Of a DNA stretch of 42,895 nucleotides, positions 9,514 to 17,710 are shown in pieces (position 1 is the stretch's first letter; each line of letters starts with the position of its first letter). A program made the translations under genes and the position numbers. The notes beneath the pieces were generated by a model, which was not told where the DNA came from, searched no databases, and was given only the letters and a program-made list of their open reading frames with translations. Origin of the DNA: Clostridia bacterium (lineage in GTDB: Bacteria; Bacillota; Clostridia; Lachnospirales; Lachnospiraceae); contig CAJTFE010000041.1 in assembly GCA_910575725.1 (NCBI GenBank), positions 1 to 42,895 on the forward strand, given 5' to 3'.

Positions 9514-9589
9514 ATTCCAGTCTTATTCCAGTTCCGTAAAGGGTAAAGCCTCCTCGGCTTTACCGTCCAGCCTCATAATGTTCTGCTGT
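9514..9589 (-). repeat. Short hairpin repeat in the ftsH leader
   Basis: On the minus strand GGACGGTAAAGCC, a 5-nt loop, GGCTTTACCCTTTA, then the connector CGGAACTGGAAT and a partial second connector (ACTGGAAT) directly before the ftsH ribosome-binding site. The stem and its flanks match the ends of the long hairpin at 24-116, here with the interior missing. Confidence 0.65.
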
Positions 9590-10117
9590 TTAATCTACAA
9601 ATTCTATTATACCGATATAGGGAAGATTCCGATATCTCTGATCATAGTCAAGACCGTATCCTACCACAAACTCATCGGGAATCTGGAAGCCGGTGTACTT
9701 CACCTCCACGTCCACCACCCGGCGGGAAGGCTTATCCAGAAGGGTGCAGATTGTCATACTTCTTGGATTTCTCTGCCCCAGAAGCTTCACCAGATGATTC
9801 AGCGTGCGTCCGGAATCAATGATATCCTCCACAATAATCACATTCTTTCCCTGTAAAGGTTCATCCAGATCCTTGCTCAAACGCACAACGCCGCTGGACT
9901 TCGTCTCTGCTCCATAGCTGGAAACCTGCATAAAGTCTATTGTCACCGGAAGGGTAATCCGCTTTGCCAGCTCGCACACAAAAAAGATACTTCCCTTCAG
10001 AATGCAGATCAAATGTACCTCCTGACCGGCAAAATCTTCGCTGATCTTCTGTCCCAGCTCCTGGATCTTTGCATCCACCTCATCCTCCGGTATCATAATA
10101 CGGACCTTCTCTGCCAT
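9590..10117 (-). CDS. hpt: Hypoxanthine phosphoribosyltransferase
   Basis: A 175-residue purine salvage enzyme converting hypoxanthine (or guanine) plus PRPP to IMP (GMP). The PRPP-binding motif VIIVEDIIDSGRTL and the flexible-loop region SSYG are present, and length matches the family. The ATG at 10117 follows GGAGAGG and overlaps the 3' end of tilS by 38 nt. This gene order (tilS-hpt-ftsH) is conserved across Firmicutes. Confidence 0.95.
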   Translation of the reverse strand: MAEKVRIMIPEDEVDAKIQELGQKISEDFAGQEVHLICILKGSIFFVCELAKRITLPVTIDFMQVSSYGAETKSSGVVRLSKDLDEPLQGKNVIIVEDIIDSGRTLNHLVKLLGQRNPRSMTICTLLDKPSRRVVDVEVKYTGFQIPDEFVVGYGLDYDQRYRNLPYIGIIEFVD

Positions 10118-11510
10118 TTTCCTCTCCTCCACCTATCTGTACTTTTAAAATCTGTCTCGTATCTTCCGTCACTTTAAATCCTTCACTGATACGCATGCCC
10201 GGAATCCATATCACATGACTTCCGTCTGCCAGAAGAAAAAGCTCGTCACGTTCTCTGACCGGAACCTTCTGATCTATCAGATAATCCTTCAGCTTCTTCC
10301 TTCCGTGGTTCCGGTTTATCTCAAGATAGTCCCCCGGCCTGCGCCTGCGAATCACCGGATAATTTTCTATTTTATCATAATCAAACCATTTCGTATATGT
10401 TTTTTCCGGAATTATTTGAATTTTTTGTGCTTTTTCCAGGAAAAAAAGCCATTTTTTCTCTTTCACCGTACAGACGCCCGGAATCTGGGGACAAAACTCC
10501 GTCTCCATGTCTGTCTCTCTTTTCGGCTCTTCCCTGCCAAGCCCTACGCCCTCATATTCCCGCAGAGCCCTGCGCCCTCCCGGCAGGCTTAAGCTGCTTC
10601 CTGTCTGCTTATCAAATAAGCTCTTCACCAAATCAATGTGATTCCGCTCCACATCCTTTAGTCCGCCCTCCAGCTCTCCCAGACAGCGCCGTATCACCCG
10701 GTCTGCCAGCAGCGGCGAAAGCTCCCCAAAGGGCTTCTCCAGAATCAGGCGCTTCTCTTCCTCACGGCATACAGCCATGGCGTATGCCTTACCTGTCTCC
10801 TCCTCCAGATAACGCTCAATCTCTGACAGCTCTTCTGCCGTCCGAAGCATATGGCGCACCGCCCCTTCGTTGATCTGTTCCCTGGCACAGGGCAGAATGG
10901 TATGGCGGATCCGGTTCCTGGTATAAGCCTCCTCCAGATTGGTACTGTCCGTACACCAGGGAATCCTTCTCTCGCGAAGCCATTCCAGAATCTCCTGCCG
11001 CTCCACGCAGAGCAGAGGGCGGATGATGCCGTTCCTCTCCGGCTCCATACCCGCAAGCCCCCGGATTCCCGTCCCCCGGAAAAGATGGAACAGCATGGTC
11101 TCCGCCTGGTCGTCTCCATGATGGCCTACGGCTATCCGGCTGCAGCTGGTTCTGTTGGCTTCCTCCCGAAAGACCTCATAGCGGCATATTCTTCCCGCCT
11201 CCTCAAGAGTCAGCTTCTCCTTCAAAGCCCTTTCCTGCACTTTACGGGAAACGCATTCCAGGGGAACCCCCCGTTCCCCACAGAACTTTTCCACAAACCG
11301 CTGATCCCGCAGAGCTTCCTCTCCACGAATGCCATGATTTACATGAACTGCCATCACTTCAAAATCCAGCTCTGCCTTTAATTCCAGCAGTACCAAAAGC
11401 AGGCATACGGAATCAGGTCCTCCCGATACGCCTGCCAGAACCCGATCCTTTGGCCGTATAAGCTGTTTCTCTCTGACAAATGCGCCGATCTTTGAAAGCA
11501 CCCTCTCCAT
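10080..11510 (-). CDS. tilS: tRNA(Ile)-lysidine synthase
   Basis: A 476-residue enzyme that converts C34 to lysidine in tRNA-Ile(CAU) using ATP and lysine. The N-terminal P-loop SGGPDSV and downstream HVNHGIRG and GHHGDDQAET motifs mark the PP-loop ATPase domain. The C-terminal third (RRRPGDYLEINRNHGRKKLKDYLIDQKVP) is the TilS C-terminal domain. The ATG at 11510 has AGGAGG and GAGGTG upstream. Its end overlaps hpt, indicating coupled translation. Confidence 0.95.
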   Translation of the reverse strand: MERVLSKIGAFVREKQLIRPKDRVLAGVSGGPDSVCLLLVLLELKAELDFEVMAVHVNHGIRGEEALRDQRFVEKFCGERGVPLECVSRKVQERALKEKLTLEEAGRICRYEVFREEANRTSCSRIAVGHHGDDQAETMLFHLFRGTGIRGLAGMEPERNGIIRPLLCVERQEILEWLRERRIPWCTDSTNLEEAYTRNRIRHTILPCAREQINEGAVRHMLRTAEELSEIERYLEEETGKAYAMAVCREEEKRLILEKPFGELSPLLADRVIRRCLGELEGGLKDVERNHIDLVKSLFDKQTGSSLSLPGGRRALREYEGVGLGREEPKRETDMETEFCPQIPGVCTVKEKKWLFFLEKAQKIQIIPEKTYTKWFDYDKIENYPVIRRRRPGDYLEINRNHGRKKLKDYLIDQKVPVRERDELFLLADGSHVIWIPGMRISEGFKVTEDTRQILKVQIGGGEENGREGPYYDTGG

Positions 11511-11589
11511 ACACCTCGCTTTTCCTCCTGCCCGGGCAGAAATACTTATTCACAGTATACAGGCGTTTTCCCCAAAAAGTCAACATTTC

Positions 11590-12993
11590 TTAATACTTTA
11601 CCAGGGATACGGCCATTACCGTCATATCGTCGGCAGGCTGCTTATCCTGATACTGCTGCACCCGTCCCAGTATGTAAGATGCCAGCTCTTTTGGATTCTC
11701 CGTATCATGCTCCATAATAATATCTTTCATCAAAGCCTCCTGGCATTCCGCCGGAAGCGCATCCAGCACCCCGTCCGTTACCATGATCACCATATCCCCG
11801 TCGTATAGCTTTTTACTTGAGGAATCCGGATCCAGCTTGTGGAATACCCCGGCCGGAAGGCTGGTGGAGGAAATGGTCTCCACCCAGTTTTCCCGCCGGA
11901 TAAAGGTAGTTGACGCCCCCACCTTCAAAAATTCACAGATTCCCGTATACAAGTCCAGCGAGCTGATATCTATCGTCGAAAATACCTGTTCATCAGATCC
12001 CACGATCAAGGCGGAATTAATCATGCGCACCGCCGTCTCCTTGGTAAAGCCTGCTTCCAGAAACTGTTCCAGCAGATCGATGACTCGTTCACTCTCCTTG
12101 TAGGCGGTCCTTCCCGATCCCATCCCGTCGGACAGTGCGGCGACAAACTGCCCTTCCCTGCAGTGATACAGGGAAAAATTATCTCCCGATACTTCCTCCT
12201 CTTCCTTTACCGCCTTTTCAATCCCGTAAAGCACCTCAAAGTTCGTCCTCTCCACAAACTGGACGGTAATCCGCTCACTTCCCACAAATGCCCGGCTGTC
12301 CCGGGCAGGCATCATGGATTTTTTCATCATCTTGGACAGGACAGAGGCCACGTCCTTCACCGCCACACAGCGCCTGCGCCTGGTATTTACCATCAGATAG
12401 ACCTCCTGGCGCTTATTTTCCTGCTGATATACCAATACTCCGTGAACGGAAAGCCCCATACTGCGGAGCTTCTTTTTCAAACGGGTCTCCAGGCTCTCAT
12501 CTGTCTGAGTGTCCCAGGCATATTCTATGGTGTCCGTCATAATCTGGGCCATCTCATTTAACTGCACGGCCACTGCCGCCCGGTTTTCCTCCAGCTTTGT
12601 GTGAAAAAGCAGATTCATTTTTGATGGCATGTCCAATACGGCTGCTCCGTCTGCGCCTTCCACCATCATTTCTTTTGACAGAGATCTGCCGGAAAAGCTG
12701 TCGGCCAGACTGTGAAATGCCGACTCATACTCTCGTACTCTTACCCTGGCCGGATGAAGAGGCCCGTCCTCTTCTTCCACGGGAAGGGGCGTCAGAAGCC
12801 ACTCCATCATGCTGCCGCAGATAACGGTAAGGGAACATACCAAAAGCCCCTGGGCCGCTCCCAGCATTATGGCAAACTCCCCTTCCACCTGCAGCAATCC
12901 CACGCCAATCTGCATTGCGGCTACACAGCCGCCCGCAATCACACCGTAAAGCCAGGCATAGTGCCCTGTTTTACGTTCTTCTTCCTGTTTCAT
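11590..12993 (-). CDS. spoIIE: Stage II sporulation protein E-type PP2C phosphatase, short membrane region
   Basis: A 467-residue serine phosphatase. In Bacillus SpoIIE dephosphorylates SpoIIAA to activate sigma-F in the forespore. The C-terminal PP2C domain is clear: LSDGMGSGRTAYKES (metal site) and VTDGVLDALP. Only two hydrophobic helices are seen (about 12-33 and 39-65), against ten in B. subtilis SpoIIE (827 residues), so the membrane module is much reduced. Identity is supported by its place upstream of tilS-hpt-ftsH and by a promoter with 21-bp spacing. The ATG at 12993 follows GGAGG. Confidence 0.88.
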   Translation of the reverse strand: MKQEEERKTGHYAWLYGVIAGGCVAAMQIGVGLLQVEGEFAIMLGAAQGLLVCSLTVICGSMMEWLLTPLPVEEEDGPLHPARVRVREYESAFHSLADSFSGRSLSKEMMVEGADGAAVLDMPSKMNLLFHTKLEENRAAVAVQLNEMAQIMTDTIEYAWDTQTDESLETRLKKKLRSMGLSVHGVLVYQQENKRQEVYLMVNTRRRRCVAVKDVASVLSKMMKKSMMPARDSRAFVGSERITVQFVERTNFEVLYGIEKAVKEEEEVSGDNFSLYHCREGQFVAALSDGMGSGRTAYKESERVIDLLEQFLEAGFTKETAVRMINSALIVGSDEQVFSTIDISSLDLYTGICEFLKVGASTTFIRRENWVETISSTSLPAGVFHKLDPDSSSKKLYDGDMVIMVTDGVLDALPAECQEALMKDIIMEHDTENPKELASYILGRVQQYQDKQPADDMTVMAVSLVKY

Positions 12994-13011
12994 ATCCTCA
13001 CATCCTCCATT

Positions 13012-13168
13012 TTAGTTCCGTAACATTCTCCTGCAGCACCTTCCTGAGATCAATTTCCGGTCACAAAAACATGTGCCCGTAAATCGATCTGTGCTTCAGT
13101 AGAATGTTACTGATTCCAGTTCCGTAACATTCTCCCACTGCGCCAGAAAAATGTTACTGATTCCAGTT
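13012..13168 (-). repeat. Structured hairpin repeat, long form copy 2 plus a short module (spoIIE leader)
   Basis: Two tandem modules separated by the connector TGATTCCAGTTCC. The long module (13020-13110) has outer stem GTAACATTCT/AGAATGTTAC and inner stem GATCAATTT/AAATCGATC, then CGG/CCG and CAC/GTG around an 8-nt loop, the same fold as 2343-2428. The short module (13124-13156) keeps only the outer stem. Both lie between the spoIIE promoter and its start codon, so they are within the mRNA leader. Confidence 0.75.
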
Positions 13169-13209
13169 TTGCACTTCTTCATCCTCTGTGTGTGTCTGTG
13201 TAGTTGTGC

Positions 13210-13242
13210 ATTATAGAGGAGAGAAATTACTTTTTTTGTCAA
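13210..13242 (-). promoter_or_regulatory. spoIIE promoter with 21-bp spacer (Spo0A-type)
   Basis: On the minus strand a perfect TTGACA (13237-13242) and a perfect TATAAT (13210-13215) are 21 bp apart instead of 17. This spacing is the known hallmark of Spo0A-activated sigma-A promoters such as spoIIG and spoIIE of B. subtilis. TTTGACA over the -35 differs by one base from the reverse Spo0A box TTCGACA. The predicted leader is about 210 nt. Confidence 0.8.
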
Positions 13243-13297
13243 ACCGAGGAGATGATTTTAAGAAATTTCAGACAAAATCGGACATAGAATCCGTTTA

Positions 13298-13327
13298 GAA
13301 AAGCTGTCACCAGGGTAACAGCTTTTC
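13298..13327. terminator. Hairpin terminator after the GH112 gene or upstream of spoIIE
   Basis: Perfect 10-bp stem GAAAAGCTGT/ACAGCTTTTC with a 10-nt loop, 46 nt past the stop of the GH112 gene on the minus strand. The U-tract is short (TTTTC), so efficiency is uncertain. Confidence 0.6.
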
Positions 13328-13373
13328 TCGTATGCTTCATGGCATAACCTTTATTTATTTCCTCTATCTTCAC

Positions 13374-15545
13374 CTAAATCTCATACCACCGGATCTCATT
13401 TGCCTCCAAATCCAGTGCGAAGCTGCTTTTATCCCCTTTATAGACAACGGTGCTCTGAGGCTCATATGTATTATTCACCACACAGAACTTTCCGTTCTTT
13501 ACATAGGCATGGACGTCCACATTGTAATTCTCCGAAAACCAGTTCTTAAGAAGCTCCTCGCTCCCGGCGCTCCACAGAATCGCTCTGTGGAGAATCCGGC
13601 TGTTTTCAAAGCTGTAAGGAAGTCCGGAGATATAAACCGTGCGCCCCAATCCGCAGGTATTCACCGCCATCTGAACCTCTTTCTCCCTCTGAACCAGAAC
13701 TTTTGTTCCATCCAGGGCATACATGCATTTCTTTCCTTCCCCGAAGTCAACCTCTCCCGGACAATCCTCCAGAATAAAATGATCCCGATGCTCTTCCCAG
13801 TTATATTTATCATAACCAAAAGTAAAGCCTGTCTCCTTCTCTACCCCGAGAGCCGCTGCAAGCTGAATGTAACGCCCCTGATACTGATGTCCGGAGGGCT
13901 CGCCCACGCCGATAAATCCGCCGCCGTTATAAATAAACCCATGTATCGCAGCCGTAATCCTGGGGTCTTCCCACATGTATCCGCCCGTATGGGCCGTATC
14001 CCCGTCACCTACATTAATCAGCACGTCAATGTCTTTCAAAACCTCCGGATTCTCCCGAATCTCCTCAAAGGAGAGGAATACTACCTCATAGGGTGCGCCG
14101 GACAGCGCTTCAATCACGCCGGCATAGCTGTAATTCTGCTTCTGGTAGAGGGCATGATGCACCATATGGCAGCCCCAGGAACGCATACGTCCCCAACAGT
14201 TCAAAACTCCCACCTTTTTATAGCAGAAGCCCTCCGCGCCTTTGATGTTCTCATACAGCTCCCGGAATTCGTTACACACGCTTTCCACATAATCGATAAA
14301 CTCCGGAAACTGGCAGGCCAGCTTTAAGTAGCCCCCATAGCCAATCCGGTCAATGGGCTTTCTAAGAATCGCCCTTCTGGCCGTCACCCAGTTTTCCTTT
14401 GCCTCCTTTACCGGATCGCCGCCCTCGTGGAAGGTATCCGGGAAAAAGTAGGGCAGAAAACGCCCTTCCGTATAGCGGACGCCCGGGATATCGGAGATCA
14501 GACGCAGGGTCATTCCGTTCCCCACGCTCCCCACAACAGAGTCCAGACCGATTGTCTTGAACTCGTCCATAAAAGGCTCTGTGCCAATCCAGTGATCTCC
14601 CAGGAACATCATTGCTTCCTTCCCCAGCTCATGGGTCAGATCCACCATTTCCTTTACCAGGGCCGCCACCTCTCTGCGCTGGAAAGCCACAAAGTCCTGA
14701 TACTCCTTGGAGGGAATGCGGTACTGATTGTTGTAATAGCCTTGGTCAATGATATACTCCGGCCGGAAGGGATATCCAGCCTCCTTCTCAAACTGCTCCA
14801 GAATATAGGGCGAAACGGATGCGGAATATCCGTACCAATCCACATACTTCTCCCTCTTCAGCTCGTCAAAAACCAATGTGAACTGGTGGAAAAATGTAGT
14901 ATACCGGATGACGTCCACATAAGGATGTTCCTTCACAAACCTTTTCAGCCGTTCCATGGTGTAGGCACGTGTCTTAGGCTGACGCACGTCAAAGGTAATC
15001 TGGTGCTCAAAATCCTTCCAGTCATTAACCACCGCATTGTACATATGCACCGGGTCCCAGATCAAATAAGCCAGGAAGCTGACTGTATACTCATGATAGG
15101 GAACCGGATTCGGCAGAACCACGCAGCCCTCCTCCTCGCAGTAATCCCATTCCAGGGGAGAGACCGGCTGTCCGGCGGTACGGTCCATCACCTCCCACCA
15201 GCGCTTCCTGTCATCCCGGGTATTTACCATCAGAAGCTCCCTGCTGATGCCGGACATCAGGGGAATGGACAAAGCCTCCTCCTGCGCCATGTGGAATCCC
15301 GTCATAATATAGCATTGCTGGACTTCCTCCGGATGCGCTTTGGCCCACGCATTATCCTTGCGGGTCGTGTAATAGGTGGAATACACCTTGGCGTCCACGG
15401 ACTTCAGCCCTTCCGGATAGTCCGTCCCGTCGCAGTCCCGGATGGCATCGGCTCCCCAGCGCTCCAAAAGCTCCAGGGTGGCAGGAACCACATCCACATC
15501 TGTGGGTATCGTTACCCTGCCTCTGTTCTTATCTTGGTTGCTCAT
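13374..15545 (-). CDS. 1,3-beta-galactosyl-N-acetylhexosamine phosphorylase (GH112)
   Basis: A 723-residue cytoplasmic enzyme of the GH112 phosphorylase family, which cleaves galacto-N-biose or lacto-N-biose (or Gal-rhamnose) with phosphate to alpha-Gal-1-P and the second sugar. Family hallmarks are the N-terminal GRVTIPTDVDV, the barrel segment MMFLGDHWIGTEPF (Asp about 317, probable general acid) and VVGSVGNG; length matches the usual ~720. It is the last gene of an ABC importer operon, so imported disaccharide is phosphorolysed inside the cell. Galacto-N-biose, lacto-N-biose and galactosyl-rhamnose specificity cannot be separated by eye. No galactokinase or hexosamine kinase gene is nearby. 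Confidence 0.88.
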   Translation of the reverse strand: MSNQDKNRGRVTIPTDVDVVPATLELLERWGADAIRDCDGTDYPEGLKSVDAKVYSTYYTTRKDNAWAKAHPEEVQQCYIMTGFHMAQEEALSIPLMSGISRELLMVNTRDDRKRWWEVMDRTAGQPVSPLEWDYCEEEGCVVLPNPVPYHEYTVSFLAYLIWDPVHMYNAVVNDWKDFEHQITFDVRQPKTRAYTMERLKRFVKEHPYVDVIRYTTFFHQFTLVFDELKREKYVDWYGYSASVSPYILEQFEKEAGYPFRPEYIIDQGYYNNQYRIPSKEYQDFVAFQRREVAALVKEMVDLTHELGKEAMMFLGDHWIGTEPFMDEFKTIGLDSVVGSVGNGMTLRLISDIPGVRYTEGRFLPYFFPDTFHEGGDPVKEAKENWVTARRAILRKPIDRIGYGGYLKLACQFPEFIDYVESVCNEFRELYENIKGAEGFCYKKVGVLNCWGRMRSWGCHMVHHALYQKQNYSYAGVIEALSGAPYEVVFLSFEEIRENPEVLKDIDVLINVGDGDTAHTGGYMWEDPRITAAIHGFIYNGGGFIGVGEPSGHQYQGRYIQLAAALGVEKETGFTFGYDKYNWEEHRDHFILEDCPGEVDFGEGKKCMYALDGTKVLVQREKEVQMAVNTCGLGRTVYISGLPYSFENSRILHRAILWSAGSEELLKNWFSENYNVDVHAYVKNGKFCVVNNTYEPQSTVVYKGDKSSFALDLEANEIRWYEI

Positions 15546-15571
15546 CTTACATACCTCGTCTATTCTTGTCC

Positions 15572-15757
15572 TTAATCAAAGCCCTTATTGTAAATCAGCA
15601 AAGCAGCCAGAAGCAGCACCAGGCCTACAAGCATCAGCACCAGGCCTGTCATTTTTCCCGTCATCTTCCATCCGACCACAACCAGAACCATCCCGATTAT
15701 AAAAAATAATGCAATCAATGTCATGCGCAAGCTTGCATGCTCTTTCCAATAATTCAT
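15572..15757 (-). CDS. Small two-helix membrane protein in the sugar ABC operon
   Basis: A 61-residue protein with two hydrophobic helices (about 12-30 and 37-55) and a short basic linker. The ATG follows AAGGTGGG. It is 9 nt past the second permease gene and 26 nt before the phosphorylase, so it is clearly in the operon. Short proteins like this are seen in clostridial sugar ABC loci (possibly the DUF6903 family); function is unknown. Confidence 0.75.
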   Translation of the reverse strand: MNYWKEHASLRMTLIALFFIIGMVLVVVGWKMTGKMTGLVLMLVGLVLLLAALLIYNKGFD

Positions 15758-15766
15758 ATTCCCACC

Positions 15767-16654
15767 TTATCCTTTCAGTCCGCCCAGAGTCATACCCTGT
15801 GTAAGCTTCTTCTGCACGCAGATATAAAGTATCAGTGTGGGCAGCATAACCAGTACCAGGCCCGCATAGAGCTGGCCGTACTGGGTCGCCGCCTGCTGCG
15901 CCTGTGTGAGCTGCATCAAACCTACAGGAAGCGTCTTCGCCCCCTTGGGATCTGCCAGCAGCGTCATGGCGATGATGTACTCATTCCAAAAGGACAGGAA
16001 ATTGAACAAAATCACCGTCACGATAGACGGCTGGGCCATGGGGAAAATAATCCGCACCATGGTTGAAAAATATCCTGCTCCATCTATGTAGGCCGCCTCC
16101 TCAAAATCATGGGGAAGCGTTGCAAAATAGCTGGATAAAAGATAGATGGTAAAGGGAAGGGCCGTTGCCGCATATACCACAGCCAGTATAAAAATATTGT
16201 TCAAAAAGAACCCGCTGCCGATCATTCCCTTCAAGAACTTATCTCCGTCCACCAGCATAAGGAAGATTGGCACAACAATGTAATTCACATTGATGAACAA
16301 GCCCCCCATAAACAATGCGTTCAGAAACTTACGCCCTTTAAACTCAAAGCGTGACAGGGCATAGGACGCCGGCAGCGCAACGGCCAGAAGTATCACAAGC
16401 GCCAAAGCCGTCACAATCACGGAGTTCAGCATAAACTCGCCCATCCGCGCCTTACTCCAGGCATCCGCAAAGTTCTGAAGATAAACGCCGGCAGGCAGCG
16501 CCCAGGGATTACCGTAGAATTCGCTGTTCTGCTTGATAGAGGCCATGAATACCCAGGCCACCGGAACAATGATGGTAACGGCCAGCAGAATAAGCGCCAG
16601 GTAAATAAACACTTTATATAAAGTCTCGCCCGATGATTTCTTTGTTTGTTCCAT
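15767..16654 (-). CDS. Carbohydrate ABC transporter permease (MalG-like)
   Basis: A 295-residue inner-membrane permease of the CUT1 sugar importer type, with six helices. The ATPase-docking EAA loop is visible as EEAAYIDGAGYFSTMVRIIFP. It starts with an ATG after GGGGGG at 6-nt spacing, 12 nt past the partner permease. No ATPase gene is present in the locus, so it probably uses a shared MsmK-type ATPase encoded elsewhere. Confidence 0.92.
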   Translation of the reverse strand: MEQTKKSSGETLYKVFIYLALILLAVTIIVPVAWVFMASIKQNSEFYGNPWALPAGVYLQNFADAWSKARMGEFMLNSVIVTALALVILLAVALPASYALSRFEFKGRKFLNALFMGGLFINVNYIVVPIFLMLVDGDKFLKGMIGSGFFLNNIFILAVVYAATALPFTIYLLSSYFATLPHDFEEAAYIDGAGYFSTMVRIIFPMAQPSIVTVILFNFLSFWNEYIIAMTLLADPKGAKTLPVGLMQLTQAQQAATQYGQLYAGLVLVMLPTLILYICVQKKLTQGMTLGGLKG

Positions 16655-16666
16655 TCCAATCCCCCC

Positions 16667-17554
16667 TTAAAATTCCAATGGCTCGCGCTTTGTAACCACG
16701 TTCACCAGCGCCGACAATCCAAAGGAAAACAGAAATACCATCACGCCGATGGCCATGCCGTAACCGTAGGTGGAATTGGTGTAAGCCTGCTTATACATAT
16801 AGGAAAGCGCAACCTCCGAAGCACCGTTGGGTCCTCCCGAGGTCATGGCCTTGACGAACAGAAACGCCATGTTAATCGTACTGATAATGAAAAAGGTCAG
16901 CGTGGTACGGATATTCGTCCAGATAAGCGGAAGCGTAATCTGGAAGAACTGGGTCAGCCGTCCGGCGCCGTCCAGGCTGGCACTCTCATAGAGGCTCTGG
17001 GGAACGCTGGCCATAGACGCCATATACATGACCATATAATATCCGATGGCCTGCCACACCATGGCAATGATTAGGCTGACCATAACCATGCCCTCTCCCT
17101 TCCAGAGAACCGTCACTGTCTCTCCCTTAAACAGGGACAGAAGGCTGTTCAAAGTTCCGTTGTTTGTATCGTATATGGCGCTGAAAATTGCCGAGATAAC
17201 TACTACAGACAAAATATTCGGGATGTAAAAAATAATCCGGAAAAAATTCTGCCCCTTAATCTTTTCTCTTGATAAAATTGCGGCAAAGATCAGTGCAAGC
17301 CCAAAGGTAACCACAGTCACCACTACAATCAGCAGAATGGTATTCTGCATAGAACGGATAAAATTGGAATCCGCCATCAGCCGGGAAAAATTCTGCAGCC
17401 ACACGAACTCCTCCGTGGTAGAATACGCGCTCCGAACAAACAGAGACATTCTGAAGATATTCATGGTCGGAATAAGCATAAAAACAGTAAATAAAATTAC
17501 TGCCGCCGCCAGACACAGAAAAATAAATCTGCTGCGGCCCGATCGTTTCGTCAT
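16667..17554 (-). CDS. Carbohydrate ABC transporter permease (MalF-like)
   Basis: A 295-residue six-helix permease, partner of the MalG-like protein; the EAA loop reads YESASLDGAGRLTQFFQITLP. The ATG at 17554 (MTKRSGRS) is preferred because AAAGGGG lies 8 nt upstream. The open frame continues to 17650, but that stretch is encoded by a terminator hairpin and gives an implausible arginine-rich extension. Confidence 0.92.
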   Translation of the reverse strand: MTKRSGRSRFIFLCLAAAVILFTVFMLIPTMNIFRMSLFVRSAYSTTEEFVWLQNFSRLMADSNFIRSMQNTILLIVVVTVVTFGLALIFAAILSREKIKGQNFFRIIFYIPNILSVVVISAIFSAIYDTNNGTLNSLLSLFKGETVTVLWKGEGMVMVSLIIAMVWQAIGYYMVMYMASMASVPQSLYESASLDGAGRLTQFFQITLPLIWTNIRTTLTFFIISTINMAFLFVKAMTSGGPNGASEVALSYMYKQAYTNSTYGYGMAIGVMVFLFSFGLSALVNVVTKREPLEF

Positions 17555-17604
17555 TGCCATAACCCCTTTCCGGTCAACCGCAGTCCCTGCCTGCGATCTC
17601 CTTT

Positions 17605-17645
17605 TAAAAAAACGGCGGCGGAGTCCGAGTCCGCACCGCCGTTTC
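17605..17645 (-). terminator. Partial terminator between the binding-protein and permease genes
   Basis: On the minus strand AAACGGCGG, then CCGCCGTTT followed by TTTTAAAAGG, about 65 nt after the binding-protein stop. Such hairpins commonly lower permease expression relative to the binding protein within one operon. Confidence 0.75.
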
Positions 17646-17710
17646 TTCATTCACTTGTAATTCTCTTTTGAAAGGTATTTGTCCAGATATCTGAACCCTT
17701 ATCGAAAAGC

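Noticed and set aside
14427..15575. 382-residue open frame opposite the GH112 gene
   Set aside because: Antisense shadow; no recognisable domain or start signals.
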